A DNA stretch of 44,286 nucleotides, from NCBI RefSeq assembly GCF_001039355.2, contig NW_019775291.1, forward strand, positions 918,730-963,015, written 5' to 3'. How positions within the stretch are numbered: the stretch's first letter is position 1; every line of letters begins with the position of its first letter. Of this stretch, positions 21,433 through 33,216 are shown piece by piece. The notes under the pieces were generated by a model. It had not been told where the DNA came from. It searched no databases and saw nothing but the letters and a program-made list of their open reading frames with translations. The DNA is from Lingula anatina. Its lineage: Eukaryota; Brachiopoda; Lingulata; Lingulida; Lingulidae. The translations under genes were made by a program, and so were the position numbers.

Positions 21433-22359
21433 AAACACAATCCAAGTACATTATTATTTATATCACATTGGTTTGAATCTATTCAAATGAGTTTCATTAT
21501 ATCCCAGCAATAAAGTCTATACATTTAAGATGTAATGGCATTTTTGACATTTCTAAATTTTAACAAAATAAAGATGTCATTGAATTCAAAATTAAAATCA
21601 TATCATCCTGCAACTAGTAATCCATATTGAAAGAACCATAAGTTATACATCACTCCCTGTCATTTACATCTTTTCCAATCACAATTTGATACACGGTCAA
21701 ACAGTTGGGGTCAGTTAAGTTTTAAGTTGCATTTTGGGGTTAAACTTAACTTAAACTAAAATTGAATGTCTGATTGTGTAAAGGTGACCTTGCGGTACTG
21801 ATCTTAAGCATCTGAAAAATAATTGTGTCACAATAAATGTAGTTGACTAACTTAACTGGGCTCTTGGCAGTTATGCCAGTTAAAAATAACTGTCAAGTTA
21901 ATCTCATTGTGCTCTAGGAAAAATCCAGACAAAAAAAGGTAAATGACACATAAGTTTTTTTTTTTTGTGAAACACAACTTTGTTGTTTAGGTTCTTAGCA
22001 GTCTACGAAAGCCATCTTTCCACCTGAAATATTTAGTTTAACCGGTCTCAAGACACTGAAATGAAGACAAATTCCAATACATTCTGAACACATTTTATGT
22101 CAATGAAAAAACATTGCAAGTTCAAATGTTTTCCTGCACTACGATATTGCTATCAAATATATGAAATTATCAACTTTAATCTATACAAAATTATTAATCA
22201 TAAGCTCACTTAAATTTTGCTTCCCACAGGTTTTTAAAAGTATTAAATACTAATTGAGACCATGTTAAAGACCTATGTGTGTTTGATACTAGAAAATTAA
22301 TAGTCAAAATCTAGTTATAAATAATAATGTAGCATCCATAAAATAATACCAAACAATTT
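21433..22359. other. Intergenic/convergent 3' ends
   Basis: AT-rich, no gene recognised. Lies tail-to-tail between the EF-hand gene (+) and the exonuclease gene (-), so it probably holds both 3' ends. Confidence 0.45.
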
Positions 22360-24663
22360 TCACTTCTGATCCCTTTCTTCAAAACTACAAATCCCATTGT
22401 TAACATTTTCACTTTCTTCTTCCCAATATTCATCATCCAAGAATGATTTTTCTGTTTCTGGATTCTTTTTATGTTTTTTGGAATGAGCAGATTTCTTCAG
22501 AAGTCCTTTTTCCCACTCATCTCGAACTAACTTGAAGAGGTCCATGGTGGCCCTGGCATCTTCCAAAGAGCAGTGTTCACCACTTTGGATTTTGCGCTCT
22601 AAATATTAAATGAAAAAATCTTAGGTTGCTTTATTCGCTTTAAAAACTTCTAATTTCTAAATTTCACTTTTAAAAGACAATTTTCATAAATTGTTAATTA
22701 GTGTCTTTTAAGACTAGTTAAGTACTGTTAAAAGAAGTGAAAAATTTATACCAAAATACTAAAATCACATGTTCTGCCAAATACAAAAAACAAAAGCTTC
22801 TAACACTGAACACTCTCCATTACAGTGTTCTGGCATAAATAAAAAACTTAACTAGCAATCAACTTACTAAGAAGAGATGCAGAAAGTTTCTTCAATGATG
22901 CAGCATTATGCACTTCATAATTGGCCATGGCTCGAAGAGGTTTGTAAGTACATATATCTCTGGTCTCAGGCCAGGGATGGCCCAGCTGGAGGACTTTGAA
23001 GTCATTCTGCAGCGCATGGCCTACTATAATTTTACCCTGCAAAGAAAAAAAATGTGCAAAGTTGTAAAGGCTCTTGCAAAACTTTTACATATGTCTAGTA
23101 CATAATTACTATTTGTGAACTTATCTGAGCCAAGTAATACTTTCCTATCATTTCTGAACAGATAAATGCCATAAAGTGATGCCTCCAAAATTGTTGAACG
23201 GTTTCATAATTATAAGCTACTTATTTTCAATTAACAATATGTTTTTGCAGGGGAAATCTTGCTTAAGCAGCCAGAATGTCAAAGTCTGGACAGAGCTCTC
23301 AAAATAATAATAATAAATTATAATAATAATCAGTTAGCACAAATGTTCATTAGCTTGGTAGTTGGATCATATACAATAATTATCAAACACAATCCGAAAA
23401 TACTTTCATACCATAAGCTTATGGCCAACCTAGATAACAATCGGGTTTAAAACACAAACAAAATTAACCTATTCATATTAATACAAATGCCATACTTTGA
23501 CAGTCTTTTTAATCTGATTGACTGCGCTGATGGTGGGGACTGCCTGGACCAGGTCTTTCTTCCTCAAACCACTCCAGGGTGTGCGGTAGTCAGTGATCAC
23601 CTCCTCGGGTTTGGCGTATATATCCAAGACAACCCGGCCATGGAAATCAACAATACTACAACGCCCTGAAAAGTAAACAATAACAAATATTATGATGTGA
23701 CCTCATACACTTTCCAGGGACTCTTAGGTTTACATCATCTAAACACGTTATTTATCTTATTAACACAGACACATTCGACTCTTTTAAGTATCAAAGATAA
23801 AATTCTTGAGGCAAGGATTCACAACTAAAGTATACAATGGGCTAAATTCAATGGCAACAGCTGATCTTTGATAAAAGTTAAAAACATCTTCTCTGACTCA
23901 ATGCATTTTAAAAATTACAATCTCAATATTAATCAATTTTATATACATCTGTACCTAAAGCACTTGTTCTTCCCTTTGGTCCAATCCCTACAAACTCACA
24001 ATCCAGGGCAACATAACAGTCATCTGTGGGCAGACCAGACTGTGAAGTCCTACCACTGTTATGTGTATTATCCTCATCATCGTCTCCTGAATCTGATGTT
24101 CCTGGCTCATAATTAACTCTACCATTTACAACTGTATTGTTTAAACTTTTAGTTACTTGGTGCTCTGACTCTAGAGGTTTGGTTAATAATAACTTTAATG
24201 ATTGTTCTTGACTAATGTCTGCAGAAGCTCCATCTTTTGCTATCTTATTTAAAGATCTTTTTCTACGAAGCCTCCTTTTCATAGATTTAGTCATTTTCTG
24301 GATACCTTTCCAGATGCCTTCAATTCCTGAATATCTGGTATTGTTTTGATTCTCATGAGATGTCTGAGGCATGGCCTTTGTTATATCATGTGTAATACCA
24401 TTATGTTGCAGTGTACAACCAAGCTGCCTCTCTTTATTACTGAATGAATGTTGCATCTTCATCTTTTTGATGGCTGGTTCAAAACTTTGGTTCATTGTAA
24501 GACCTGTTCTTTGTTTCTCAAAACCATTGCCAGTTGTATCATACTGTGTATTAAACCTTTCAGGTACAGCAAGTTTTTCAACAAAACGTCTCTTTACTCT
24601 CTTCAGAATGGTATCCATCTTGGATTGTTGTGAACTGAAGTTTCTCCAATGATCTTCTCTCAT
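22360..24663 (-). CDS. DEDDh 3'-5' exonuclease, ISG20L2/AEN/REXO4 group, 428 aa
   Basis: Exons on the minus strand: 24685-23955 (ATG at 24663), 23665-23496, 23036-22868 and 22598-22360; phases close to 1287 nt. The first 200 or so residues are basic and low-complexity ([21 protein letters not shown]), typical of a nuclear/nucleolar tail. The exonuclease domain follows: Exo [21 protein letters not shown], then [20 protein letters not shown], Exo [19 protein letters not shown], a TRDICTYKP segment, and Exo [22 protein letters not shown]. All four acidic residues and the His are present. Known of the family: Mg2+-dependent RNA/DNA 3' exonucleases; ISG20L2 trims 12S pre-rRNA in the nucleolus. DCEF replaces the usual DCEM. 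GRTS/RCSIV/WSGL favour ISG20L2/AEN; YKP and EHCS favour REXO4, so the orthology is open. The exon extends upstream in frame (RGDISGAV), so an earlier start exon is possible. Confidence 0.87.
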
Positions 24664-25288
24664 CACTGCTCCAGAAATATCTCCTCTGAAACAGTCAATT
24701 AATTATCTAAATAACAGGCTTCCATTTCTACCTAGTTGTCAAGTGTCCATTCAAAGCAGATTTGATTAGGTTAAATACAGACACTCTCTTCCATCACTGA
24801 ACTTAACAAATGATTTTTGAAAGATTCATCAGATCTAGAAGCCCTCTTTCCTGAGAAGTGACTTGAATGGCCTATCTTTTTCCAGAAAGGCATTTACAGA
24901 TCTTTTGATAAAATATTTAACTCGAGAGAGAGAGAGAGAGAGCTGGGGGGGGGGGGGGGGACTCTAAATTCTCACTTAAGTGTACCATAGAGGATCTATG
25001 CAGGCGTAAAGAACATTGATATTTTTGGTCTTCGAATTCAGCCAACTTTCGATTAAAATATTTTGTGAAAAGGGTCGTCTGCCACATCACGGCACAGGGA
25101 ACACAAGAGGATTATCAAAACAATTCTGCAAAAAATTAGGAAGAAATCTCCAAAAGTACAGCGTATACCTATCCTTGTCTGCTTACCTTCTTTTAATGGC
25201 GATAAGAGGCCGTGCGTTCTTGGTGAATTGGCGAAAAAACCTACATGTTGCTAACATGCTTCTATCTCACCATCACGCATGGCTGCAA

Positions 25289-25300
25289 CTCTCGCGAGGA
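25289..25300. promoter_or_regulatory. TCTCGCGAG palindromic core-promoter motif
   Basis: CTCTCGCGAGGA matches 9 of 10 bases of TCTCGCGAGA, a palindromic element found in bidirectional metazoan promoters. It sits between two divergent genes, with ATATGGCAGCG just downstream. The functional role is inferred. Confidence 0.45.
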
Positions 25301-25500
25301 TATGCGAGATTCAATATGGCAGCGTCCATGAAAAGTAGACACGGAGACAACAGCAACATTTGAACGTTGTTTTCTACAGGTTTGATTTTAAATGAAGTTC
25401 CTGTAACTTCGTGACACGTCAGTCGCAACTGATACTAACCCCATGGTATCTCTATTGTTTTTTATCAGAAAAAACTGCCAGTGGTTCATCAACTAGAGGA

Positions 25501-25501
25501 C

Positions 25502-25564
<63 letters not shown>

Positions 25565-25574
25565 GGGGGTGGGG
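25501..25574. repeat. Compound (TC)n(AC)n microsatellite
   Basis: About 20 TC dinucleotides followed by about 12 AC and a G-rich end, between the exonuclease and MPV17L genes. It gives long spurious open frames. Confidence 0.97.
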
Positions 25575-26128
25575 GTGGATTCGGAGAGAAAAATATAACA
25601 GGATCTGAATGTATTCAAATCGATTCATCAACTGCTAATAGCAGTATATTTCTTTACTTATGAACAAACTACTAGTAAGCATGTGGAAATAAGCCAATCT
25701 TCATTTAAATTTTCAAATTCCGAATAACTGACTAACAGTACTGGATTCTAGATTTGTCATATCATGAACAAGTAATTTACAGTGAAAGAAGTGCAATTGT
25801 GCATGTTAAAAACAATTGTTTTTAATCCAGTTTTTATTTTATTTTATTTTTTTTTTATCCTGGCCTATGTATTTCTGCTAATTTTCAGTTGTCATTAACA
25901 TCTGGAATAAACAAATTTGAGACATTGATGTTCATATCATAATTACCAGTTTAGACATTTAAAGTGGCTTAAATTATATTTTATTATATTTATATTTATA
26001 TTAATATATTTATTATTTATTACAAGAACATACCTGCTGAACACAGAAGATTGGTGCACTCGAAGAAGATACTGGTAGTCAAGTGGTAGAGAATACCTGA
26101 GTAACCAGGCTACTACACACACCTTGAC

Positions 26129-28094
26129 ATGTCTTTTATGAGGTCATTAAAGTTTATCCAACAATGCTATGTCAAGCATCCATTGATAAGTAATATGGCA
26201 ACTGTATCTTTTCTTTATGCCAGCGGTGATATCAGTCAACAGACCATAAAGGGAGTTGACAAGTATAACTGGGCCAATACTGGCAGAATCACCCTGTTGA
26301 CAGGGAGTTTGTTTGGACCATTTTATACAGCGTGGTATCCGTTTCTGGAGCGTGTCTTTCCTGGACGTTCTGCCCGAGCTGTACTGAAGAAAATAGCTTG
26401 TGATCAGGGAATTGCTGGAGGGATCCTGTTGATGGTCTTTTATGTGGGTAGGTGAAATGTATCCTGTGTTTGTTTTCATTATATATCTTACTTAGTAATG
26501 AAATAACCAGAACTGACCTTTGTCCATAAAGGGATAGAGCCTCTGCATTTTGGCAGAAAAATGTCGTTAAACAGTTTTTTTTTTTTTTTTTTTTGGGGGG
26601 GGGGGGGGGGGGGCAGGTAAACAACACTTTTCCCATATACTTTCCAATGTTTAATGAATCCATTCCCACACCCAAAGATTCTTTGAAGTGTCTTTCTTTG
26701 TAAGTGTCTTTCTTTCTCTGTCTTCTTAAAGGTAGATAACATAGGGTAGCCATCTATGCAGGTCCACATACTGCATGTGGTCTGTTAGCAAGCACAAATT
26801 TTTTGGATAATTGCCAAAGCCACTGTTTTTGTGGTAAAATGGAATTTATTATTTTCGTATGTGTTGTTTCAATGCATTTATTGTGGATTTTAAAATTCCA
26901 TATAAAGAGTTGTTTTCGCTTTAATTAACAGTTGTGGGAAATGCTTATGAATATTTCATGTTTTGAAAAAAGGCTACAATGAATTTTCTTTATTGGCCAA
27001 GAAATTGTAACTCAATTGAAACTTGAATGTGAAATGCAATAATAAAGTGACTTTTGGACTTTAATTAGGGCTCTCTGAAAGTTTACCAAGCAATTGCTTT
27101 AAACATGCAGATGAGATATTTGATTTCATCATTGAAATGTGAACATTTGAAGCATTAAAATTTATTTTTAATTTTTAATTAAAGGTTTGAGTGTCTTAGA
27201 GAGAAAGGAAAATGTCTTTGAAGAAGCAAAACAGAAGTGGCCTAAAACTTTTCTGGTAATGTTTTTCCTGTAGCACAGTGACTAATCAATTTGAGATCTG
27301 GCAGTAAGAAGTTTGTAATTGTGTTTGAATAGGTTCATATTTATACTTTTATTGTTATACTTTATTCTTGTGTTTATTAGATTTTGTGAATAATTTTAAT
27401 TGCAATTTCTTACATGCATTTATTATATATAATATCATATAATTACCTGCTTATTATAGCAATGAAAGTTTTTTATTTGCAGACTGGTTGTGTCTTTTGG
27501 CCTACGGTGCAGTCAGTGAATTTTTTCTATGTACCAACTTACCTAAGGACAGTGTATGTGGCCTGCTGGTCCTTTCTGTGGACTAATATCCTGTGCTACC
27601 TCAAGTCGACGTAAGTTACACAACTCTTTCTTCTTCCTTGGGTCAGGATTCTGACTCATCTAGAGCTTGTGCAAGCTTCAACAGATTCAGGGCATTCACG
27701 TTAAGAGCAATCAAAAACTAGAATAAAATTTTTTAGTAAATTTTACTGAATTTGGAAGCATAGAAAATGTAGTTTAGTATGAGGGAAAAATCTAATACCA
27801 GACTTAGGAAGTAATGATGTAACAATGGAATGCTGTGATCAGTACCACTGATCTTCTGGAGGGAAATGAATGGCAGTGACCGCAGTTAGTTTTTTCTTCT
27901 TATGTGATATCACTTTTATAATTAAGGGAAGAATAAGAACATTCACTCTGTGGTATTCAGTATTCATTCATTCATAATTTTTTTTTTCCATTTTAAATTT
28001 CAGCCCAGCTGATGATTTGAAGGACAAACTGCATGTTCCTGAAAGTATAGCATCCTTGGGAGGCATGACTGTCAATAAAGAAAAAGAGCAATAA
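26129..28094 (+). CDS. MPV17L: MPV17-like protein, 202 aa
   Basis: Exons 26129-26447, 27185-27255, 27483-27610 and 28004-28094; phases close to a TAA. The first ATG (MSFMRSLKFIQQCYVKHPL) starts at the usual distance for the family. Seen: four hydrophobic segments typical of Mpv17/PMP22, the block LERVFPGRSARAVLKKIACD, FYVG at the first intron, and the signature WPTVQSVNFFYVP followed by LRTVY and FLWTNILCYLKS. Known of the family: small four-helix membrane proteins of the mitochondrial inner membrane or peroxisome, implicated in ROS control and mitochondrial homeostasis. LERxxPGR, CDQ, FYVG and FLW-LC match MPV17L better than MPV17, PXMP2 or MPV17L2 as I know them. The C-terminus (ADDLKDKLHVPESIASLGGM) is not recognised. 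AATAAA at 29014-29019 is a likely poly(A) signal. Confidence 0.9.
26569..26613. repeat. T/G homopolymer tract in the first MPV17L intron
   Basis: A run of about 20 T is followed directly by a run of about 19 G. Length is likely to be unreliable in the assembly. Confidence 0.95.
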
Positions 28095-29157
28095 GGCTTT
28101 AAGTCAGTTTTACATTAGAAACACAAAGGCAGAAACATCAGTTCAAAAAATTAAAAGCATAATAGATATATATATATCAACATATTGGTATTACACACAG
28201 TATGTTAATTTTAGTGCAAACATACTGCTACTTGTAACTTATATTAAGTTTTACAGAAGAGTCTCAGCAGTTCCTTTGGGGACATTAATTAATGACTCGT
28301 GTTGCTAAGCAACTTACCTTATATTTACAAGATGACTGCATTTTTAGGTATATTTTTGTCAGCAAATCATGAAGTTTTGATCATGATATGCCAGTAGACT
28401 GTTGGCAACTTATCTATGAAGGTGCTGCACACACATTTATATTTTTTTGTTAAAGAACAGTAAAACAAATCAATTGTTTATTGTCAAATAACAGGCCTTA
28501 CTTGCCACCAAGTGTTAATGATATTAAGGGAGAAAGCAAGTAGAAAAGCACCTGCGGTATTGTCTTTTGTATTGAAGATATGTTATATACACAGAATAAT
28601 TTTTACTTGTTATTTTTAAGAATGGGGTATTTTTATTTCTATGCACTAAGAATTCCAAAGAATCTTATTTCTTCCAATAGATATGCATAATGTTGTTAGG
28701 TCAGGTGGTATGGTTTAAGGAGAGTAGAAATAAGACTTACGACTTTTGTAAGTTCAGGGGCCAATATTACAAATACTTCTTTTTATCTTGAACAATTTAT
28801 AACAATCATAGTTGAAAGTTGTGGTTTAGTTTAAAACAGACATATCCCATCTTTATGGCAACAGATGTTTTTTCAAGAAAGATCTTCAGTACCAAGATTA
28901 GGAAAATAGAAACTGGTTTTGACTTCATGCATAATCATGTTAAAAGGTGGAGGGCAATGAAAAATAAGAAAACAAATAAAAAGTTTTTTTCCTGGCTTTT
29001 TATTTTTTGTGAAAATAAAGTTTTAAAACTAATAATTCCTCAATTTGTTATTTACTTACTATATATGCATTAAAATACTTTTCAACAGTTGCACCATTCA
29101 TCCTTTAGCTAAAATGATATCTAAAATAAATCTTTTGGTTTTTTAATTGCACCTCAC
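28095..29157. other. Overlapping 3' ends of MPV17L (+) and PRIM2-like (-)
   Basis: No further coding sequence. On the plus strand AATAAA is at 29014-29019; on the minus strand AATAAA is at 29004-28999 (TTTATT on plus). The two signals are about 10 bases apart and arranged so that the transcripts would overlap at their 3' ends. Confidence 0.55.
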
Positions 29158-32100
29158 TCAAAAGGTGGATTCAACATCAACATTGTTATCTCTAACACTT
29201 GTTAGTCCTTCAAACAAAAATTTGAAGTTCTGGTAATATTCATGTGGTTTATGAAATTCTTGCAATGGCACTTTGTCAAAAGGAGTCCTATTACAGAGAA
29301 TTCTGCAATTTGAACAGGATATTTGTTTTGGCACAATCTTCTTTTTCTCCCCTATATTCAACTGATCTCTTTTGACCTCTGTCACATCTGTCAATGTCCT
29401 AGTGTCTTCACATGTCCATTTACAGCCAGCAGAGATCCGTTGTCTTGTTTCATTACAATGGCAATCACAGGTTTTAAGATCAGTTTCTATGCAATTCCTA
29501 TCAGCCATCTTTTTTAACTTGGCTAGGAAATATACCTTGCATGCAGCATTGGGGTCACCATGTTCAGACAGGTGTGATATTCTGGACTGGAAAGTCTGTG
29601 AGATGTCTTCAATGTCCATGATTTCTGAGAGTTTAGCTTGGTCAAAGTGCTGGAAAGGACAACCCCACTCCTCATTTGGCCCTGGTTGCTGTTTCTGAAA
29701 AGTATAATAATATGTTATCAACTAACCAAGCGATGCATGCTAGCAATAAAGACAATGCAGAAAGCCGTTTGCGATGTACCAGTCAAGACAAAATTCACCC
29801 GTCAACCTAACATAAACTACCCAGTATCAGAGGATGAACCCGGCTGCCTCAGCAGATAGCTTAACAGATGGGCAGCAGAGAAAGTACTCATGCTAGATGA
29901 AAGACAGTGTCCAGATTCAAACACTGTACCAACTTGATTGATCCAACTCTGCCTGGGATTCTTGCTAAACTGCAATCAACTTAATTGTCTGACACACCTC
30001 CTTGAGTAGCTAGTTCATTAGTTAATTACCCCTTAGCAACTCAAGGAGGCATTAGGCATTTAAGACAATTACAGTGCTTGCACTTAGGAAGAATCTCCCA
30101 AAGAGTTAGGTCAATCCAGCTAGTACAATGGGTTTATCTGAACATTCCCTAAGTTAATGTCAAAAAGGTATTTCACTTGATGATTTCCGTAAATTCTTTA
30201 TGGAATTATTTCAACATTAAGTGCAAGAAATTAGTGTAATTTGTCTATAAAAATACCAGAATTAGTAAGGTTGCTCTCCATGCAGTTTGACAAAATTAAT
30301 ACTACGAAGTATTAATTCACTTGACAACATTGTAACCTACCTGGTTGAAAGTGTAATATAAATGAGTGACATAAATTATTATTACCTGGATAGTGTCACA
30401 GTCGTGTCCTCTGTAGTTCTTCCTGGCACCCTCCAGTCCATACAAATGTCTGATATTGTATGTATACCTGTCCCTCTCTTCACGCCAGTTATGTCTACAG
30501 CCTGCACTGTGGTGGGGTTCCTGTGAGTACTCCTCTCTCCAGAATCTCAGTGCTTCATGGACAGGAAGGCCACATTCCTTCTGGAACAGGGTGTACTTGA
30601 CCTGAAAACAATGGACATCATTTTGACTTGACAGTATGGAAGGGGGCACATACGGACTATCAGAACTACATCTTTACCACATTTTACTTTATCAGTGTCA
30701 ATTTAAGGAGGAAAATACTACTACTACTACTGTGACTTGGGTACCAATATTTAACCTTTCCAACATGAAAATTGCTCCTAAACTACCACACGTTTGCCAT
30801 AAACAGGTAATTCTCGTACCCTGGAGTGGTGCGACAGCCGGTGTCGCTGTCTCAGCTGTTGGTGGAGGTGGCGCATACAAGGAGGAAAGAAATCTGTCTC
30901 TGCATCGACATCTTCACATCTGAGAGGCACTTTAGTACAGGAGATCCCACAGTTCTGCTTGGAGGAGTAACTCAAAAACACATCCTGTAGGAAATGGCAG
31001 TAAAGTACGCATTCTTCAATACCTGCTTGGAATCAAATCACTACTTAGAGCACCATATCAACACGAATCCAATTTCCAAAATCCATTTTCAGGAATCAAT
31101 AAGGGGACAACATGTATATCAAATCTTAGATAAAATATAGCTCTTAGGTTAAATTATTTGATTAAAAAATGTTGAATTCATTGTCATTCATACATTTTTT
31201 ATCAATATAAACTGGCAATAAACACAATACCTTACTATGTTTGGGAAAATAAATTATTTAGTCATTCAAGTAAGGTATAACCATATCTCACCTTCAACTT
31301 GTGAAATAATTTATTAAATCTGTCATCTTCCATCACGAGGGTCATTTGCTTTTTGGCCTTCTTTGTGGCAGACTGGAGTAAACAGCCAAACACAGACAGG
31401 AAGATGTCATTCAGCATACAGTAGGGGACTTCAGCCCATCCTGTAAAGATGAAAAACATTGTATAGATTTTCATAAATGTGTAAACTCAGGGCCCCCTAA
31501 TATAGCCTAAGCTAAAATCTTTTCAGGAATATTTGACATATAAAGTTTGATAGGACTAGACATGCTATGACAAAGACTTGCATTAGTAAATGTTACCCCT
31601 ATGAAGATTCACTTTTCTTTTAGCCACCAAACTGAGGGCAAACAGAAATGGGACAGAAATAGTTCTATCTGTTCTTCCTTCATCCCATGTGTCTGCTAAT
31701 TCTGTCAAAGACATCTGACGGAGTATGTTTGCCAGGACTGCCAATGCCCCCCGTGTCGTGGTGTGCTTAACTGACTCAAGATCTCGCCCCTTCATGTGTT
31801 TTGACAAGGAGGTAAGAAAGGCGAGTTTCTCTTCTTTTGTCATACAAGAGAGACGGAAAGCAAACAGCTGGGTTTCTGCATAAAATATCACATCTGCCAT
31901 GCCAGCATCTATACAACTTGCCAGTCTGAAATGGATTGGATAATTTATTTGCATTTAGTTTTTTTAAAAGAAACTCTTAGCTAAAAGTCTCTTCGCTTTT
32001 GTTTAATATCTTACCTGTTTTCCATTTTGTCTTAATATTCTTTTATGTTAATTTTTAAGTATTGTAAATTCAACTGATCTTTGAGGGATTTAAGGCATCT

Positions 32101-32591
32101 AATAAATATTATTATTATCACTATTTATGATTTTAGTCCCCAAACGTAACAAACAAATTATCCATATTCAAGTTTGAACATTTTAAGCCATATGTGTTAC
32201 ACACTGCAGATCTAGACTTTGGGCAGTACAGCAAAAAAAAAAAAAAAATGTAATATTATCAAAAAATAATTAAGTTGGAAATGGAGCTGAACTACAAGAA
32301 TATAACTACATAATTATACCTTAATACAAAATGAGAAATTTTATCCTTTAATGTTCCCTGTATAAGACATTCTGAATGTTCCACATGCTGCAACTGCATG
32401 CAGAGGTCTGTTGCCTGTATTACATCCCCTTTACAAGCAGCTAACTGAATCAAGAACTGCAATCTCTCCATGGCAAACTGTTCCAGGCGGGACAGGGAGA
32501 CATTGCCACTTGGAATTGTGAAATAAAATGTCATTGCATATCTTCTTTCAGTCTGTAACGAAAATGTTTGATCCAATAAATATATGGGCAT
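29158..32591 (-). CDS. PRIM2: Divergent DNA primase large subunit (PRIM2/p58-like), 555 aa
   Basis: Minus-strand exons 32591-32320, 31925-31597, 31440-31292, 30984-30820, 30601-30386 and 29694-29158; every phase closes (1668 nt). Seen, in family order: TIPSGNVSLSRLEQFAMERL and DKISHFVLRLAS (N-terminal helical domain), VPFLFALSLVAKRKVNLHRG then GWAEVPY, and the Fe-S domain with all four cysteines: FFPPCMRHLH, NYRGHDCDTI, EWGCPFQHF and NAACKVYF. TYNIRHLYGLEGARKNY aligns with vertebrate YNIRHSFGKEGKRTDY. Known role: binds the catalytic primase, organises RNA primer initiation in the pol alpha-primase complex. Odd: the C-terminal 120 residues are Cys-rich and unfamiliar, YTPxSC is replaced by YRGHDC, and there are only six exons. 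MPIYLLDQTF at 32591 is the first ATG after an in-frame stop; an upstream noncoding exon is possible. Could be a fast-evolving ortholog or a paralog. Confidence 0.82.
29840..29930 (+). repeat. Possible tRNA-like/SINE remnant
   Basis: TAGCTTAACAG near 29858-29868 resembles an A box, and GATTCAAACAC near 29914-29924 resembles a B box inside a perfect CAGTGT/ACACTG stem like a T arm. The A-B distance is slightly long. No full tRNA fold is claimed. Confidence 0.25.
29935..30117. mobile_element. Hairpin MITE, family 1 relative (about 183 bp)
   Basis: Left end TTGATTGATCCAACTCTGCC, right end on the other strand GGATTGACCTAACTC. Inside are CTTGCTAAACTGCAATCAAC and TGTCTGACACACCTCCTTG, then a fold-back partner CAAGGAGGCATTAGGCATT. 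Order and several blocks (CTTGCTAAA, TGTCTG-CACACCT, CCTTAGCA) match the element at 20341. It lies in the intron of the PRIM2-like gene between exons 30601-30386 and 29694-29158. Confidence 0.65.
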
Positions 32592-32991
32592 ATATCCTTA
32601 TGATCACCATGTTCATTTATTATTAAAATATGCAGTTAAGACAATAGAAGTAATTATCTAAGTAACAGTTTTATTTAAGAATGAATTACTAAATATTTAT
32701 TGTTTAGTTTGATTATCAAGGCTCTCAGCACACAATGTTGACAGTACCTGTAACTGACTGGTTTTATTAAGTTTTACTCAGCAACCTTTTTACATGTACC
32801 ATTTAAACTGGAAATGTCAAAGGTATGCTGATTAATTTATACTAATGAGTATAACATAGAGTTATTGGAACCTTCAATATTTAAATGGGATCAAATTTCC
32901 AACTATTTTCCCTGTTATTTCCATATTGAAACGTCATACAGACCTACTCGTACCGTGCTACGTTCTATTTTGATCTTTGGTTCATGCCTCC
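31166..32991 (-). repeat. 1.83-kb direct duplication, copy 1 (PRIM2-like exons 1-3, used in the gene model)
   Basis: Matches 33121-34957 with scattered substitutions and a poly(A) length difference (about 16 versus 27). It ends four bases before a lone n at 32995. Copy 1 is contiguous with exons 4-6, so it was chosen for the model. Confidence 0.95.
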
Positions 32992-32994
32992 TAC

Positions 32995-32995
32995 N
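32995..32995. other. Single-base n, probable contig join
   Basis: A lone ambiguous base just past the right end of duplication copy 1. It parallels the n at 20702. Confidence 0.85.
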
Positions 32996-33090
32996 TCAAT
33001 ACGTAAAACCATTTTCCACTTATCATGTTTACGGTAAAAGTGCACGCCAACGGCAACGGCAACGGCGACGACAGACGCAGGTGATGGCTA

Positions 33091-33120
33091 TATGTACAGA
33101 CACATCTGTGTCTGTACATA
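33091..33120. repeat. Perfect 14-bp-arm palindrome at the duplication border
   Basis: TATGTACAGACACA (33091-33104) and its exact complement at 33107-33120, separated by 2 bases. Homology to copy 1 starts at the very next base, 33121. Confidence 0.9.
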
Positions 33121-33216
33121 AAAATGTTGAATTCATTGTCATTCATACATTTTTTATCAATATAAACAGGCAATAAACACAATACCTTACTATGTTTGGG
33201 AAAATAAATTATTTAG

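Larger units (their letters stand above)
24686..26128. other. Head-to-head intergenic/promoter region of the exonuclease and MPV17L genes
   Basis: Contains (GA)n near 24923-24943 followed by a G run, a CpG-bearing stretch at about 25200-25350 that is the best promoter candidate, then (TC)n(AC)n at about 25505-25564 and AT-rich sequence. No coding exon is supported here apart from a possible 5' leader of either gene. Confidence 0.5.
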
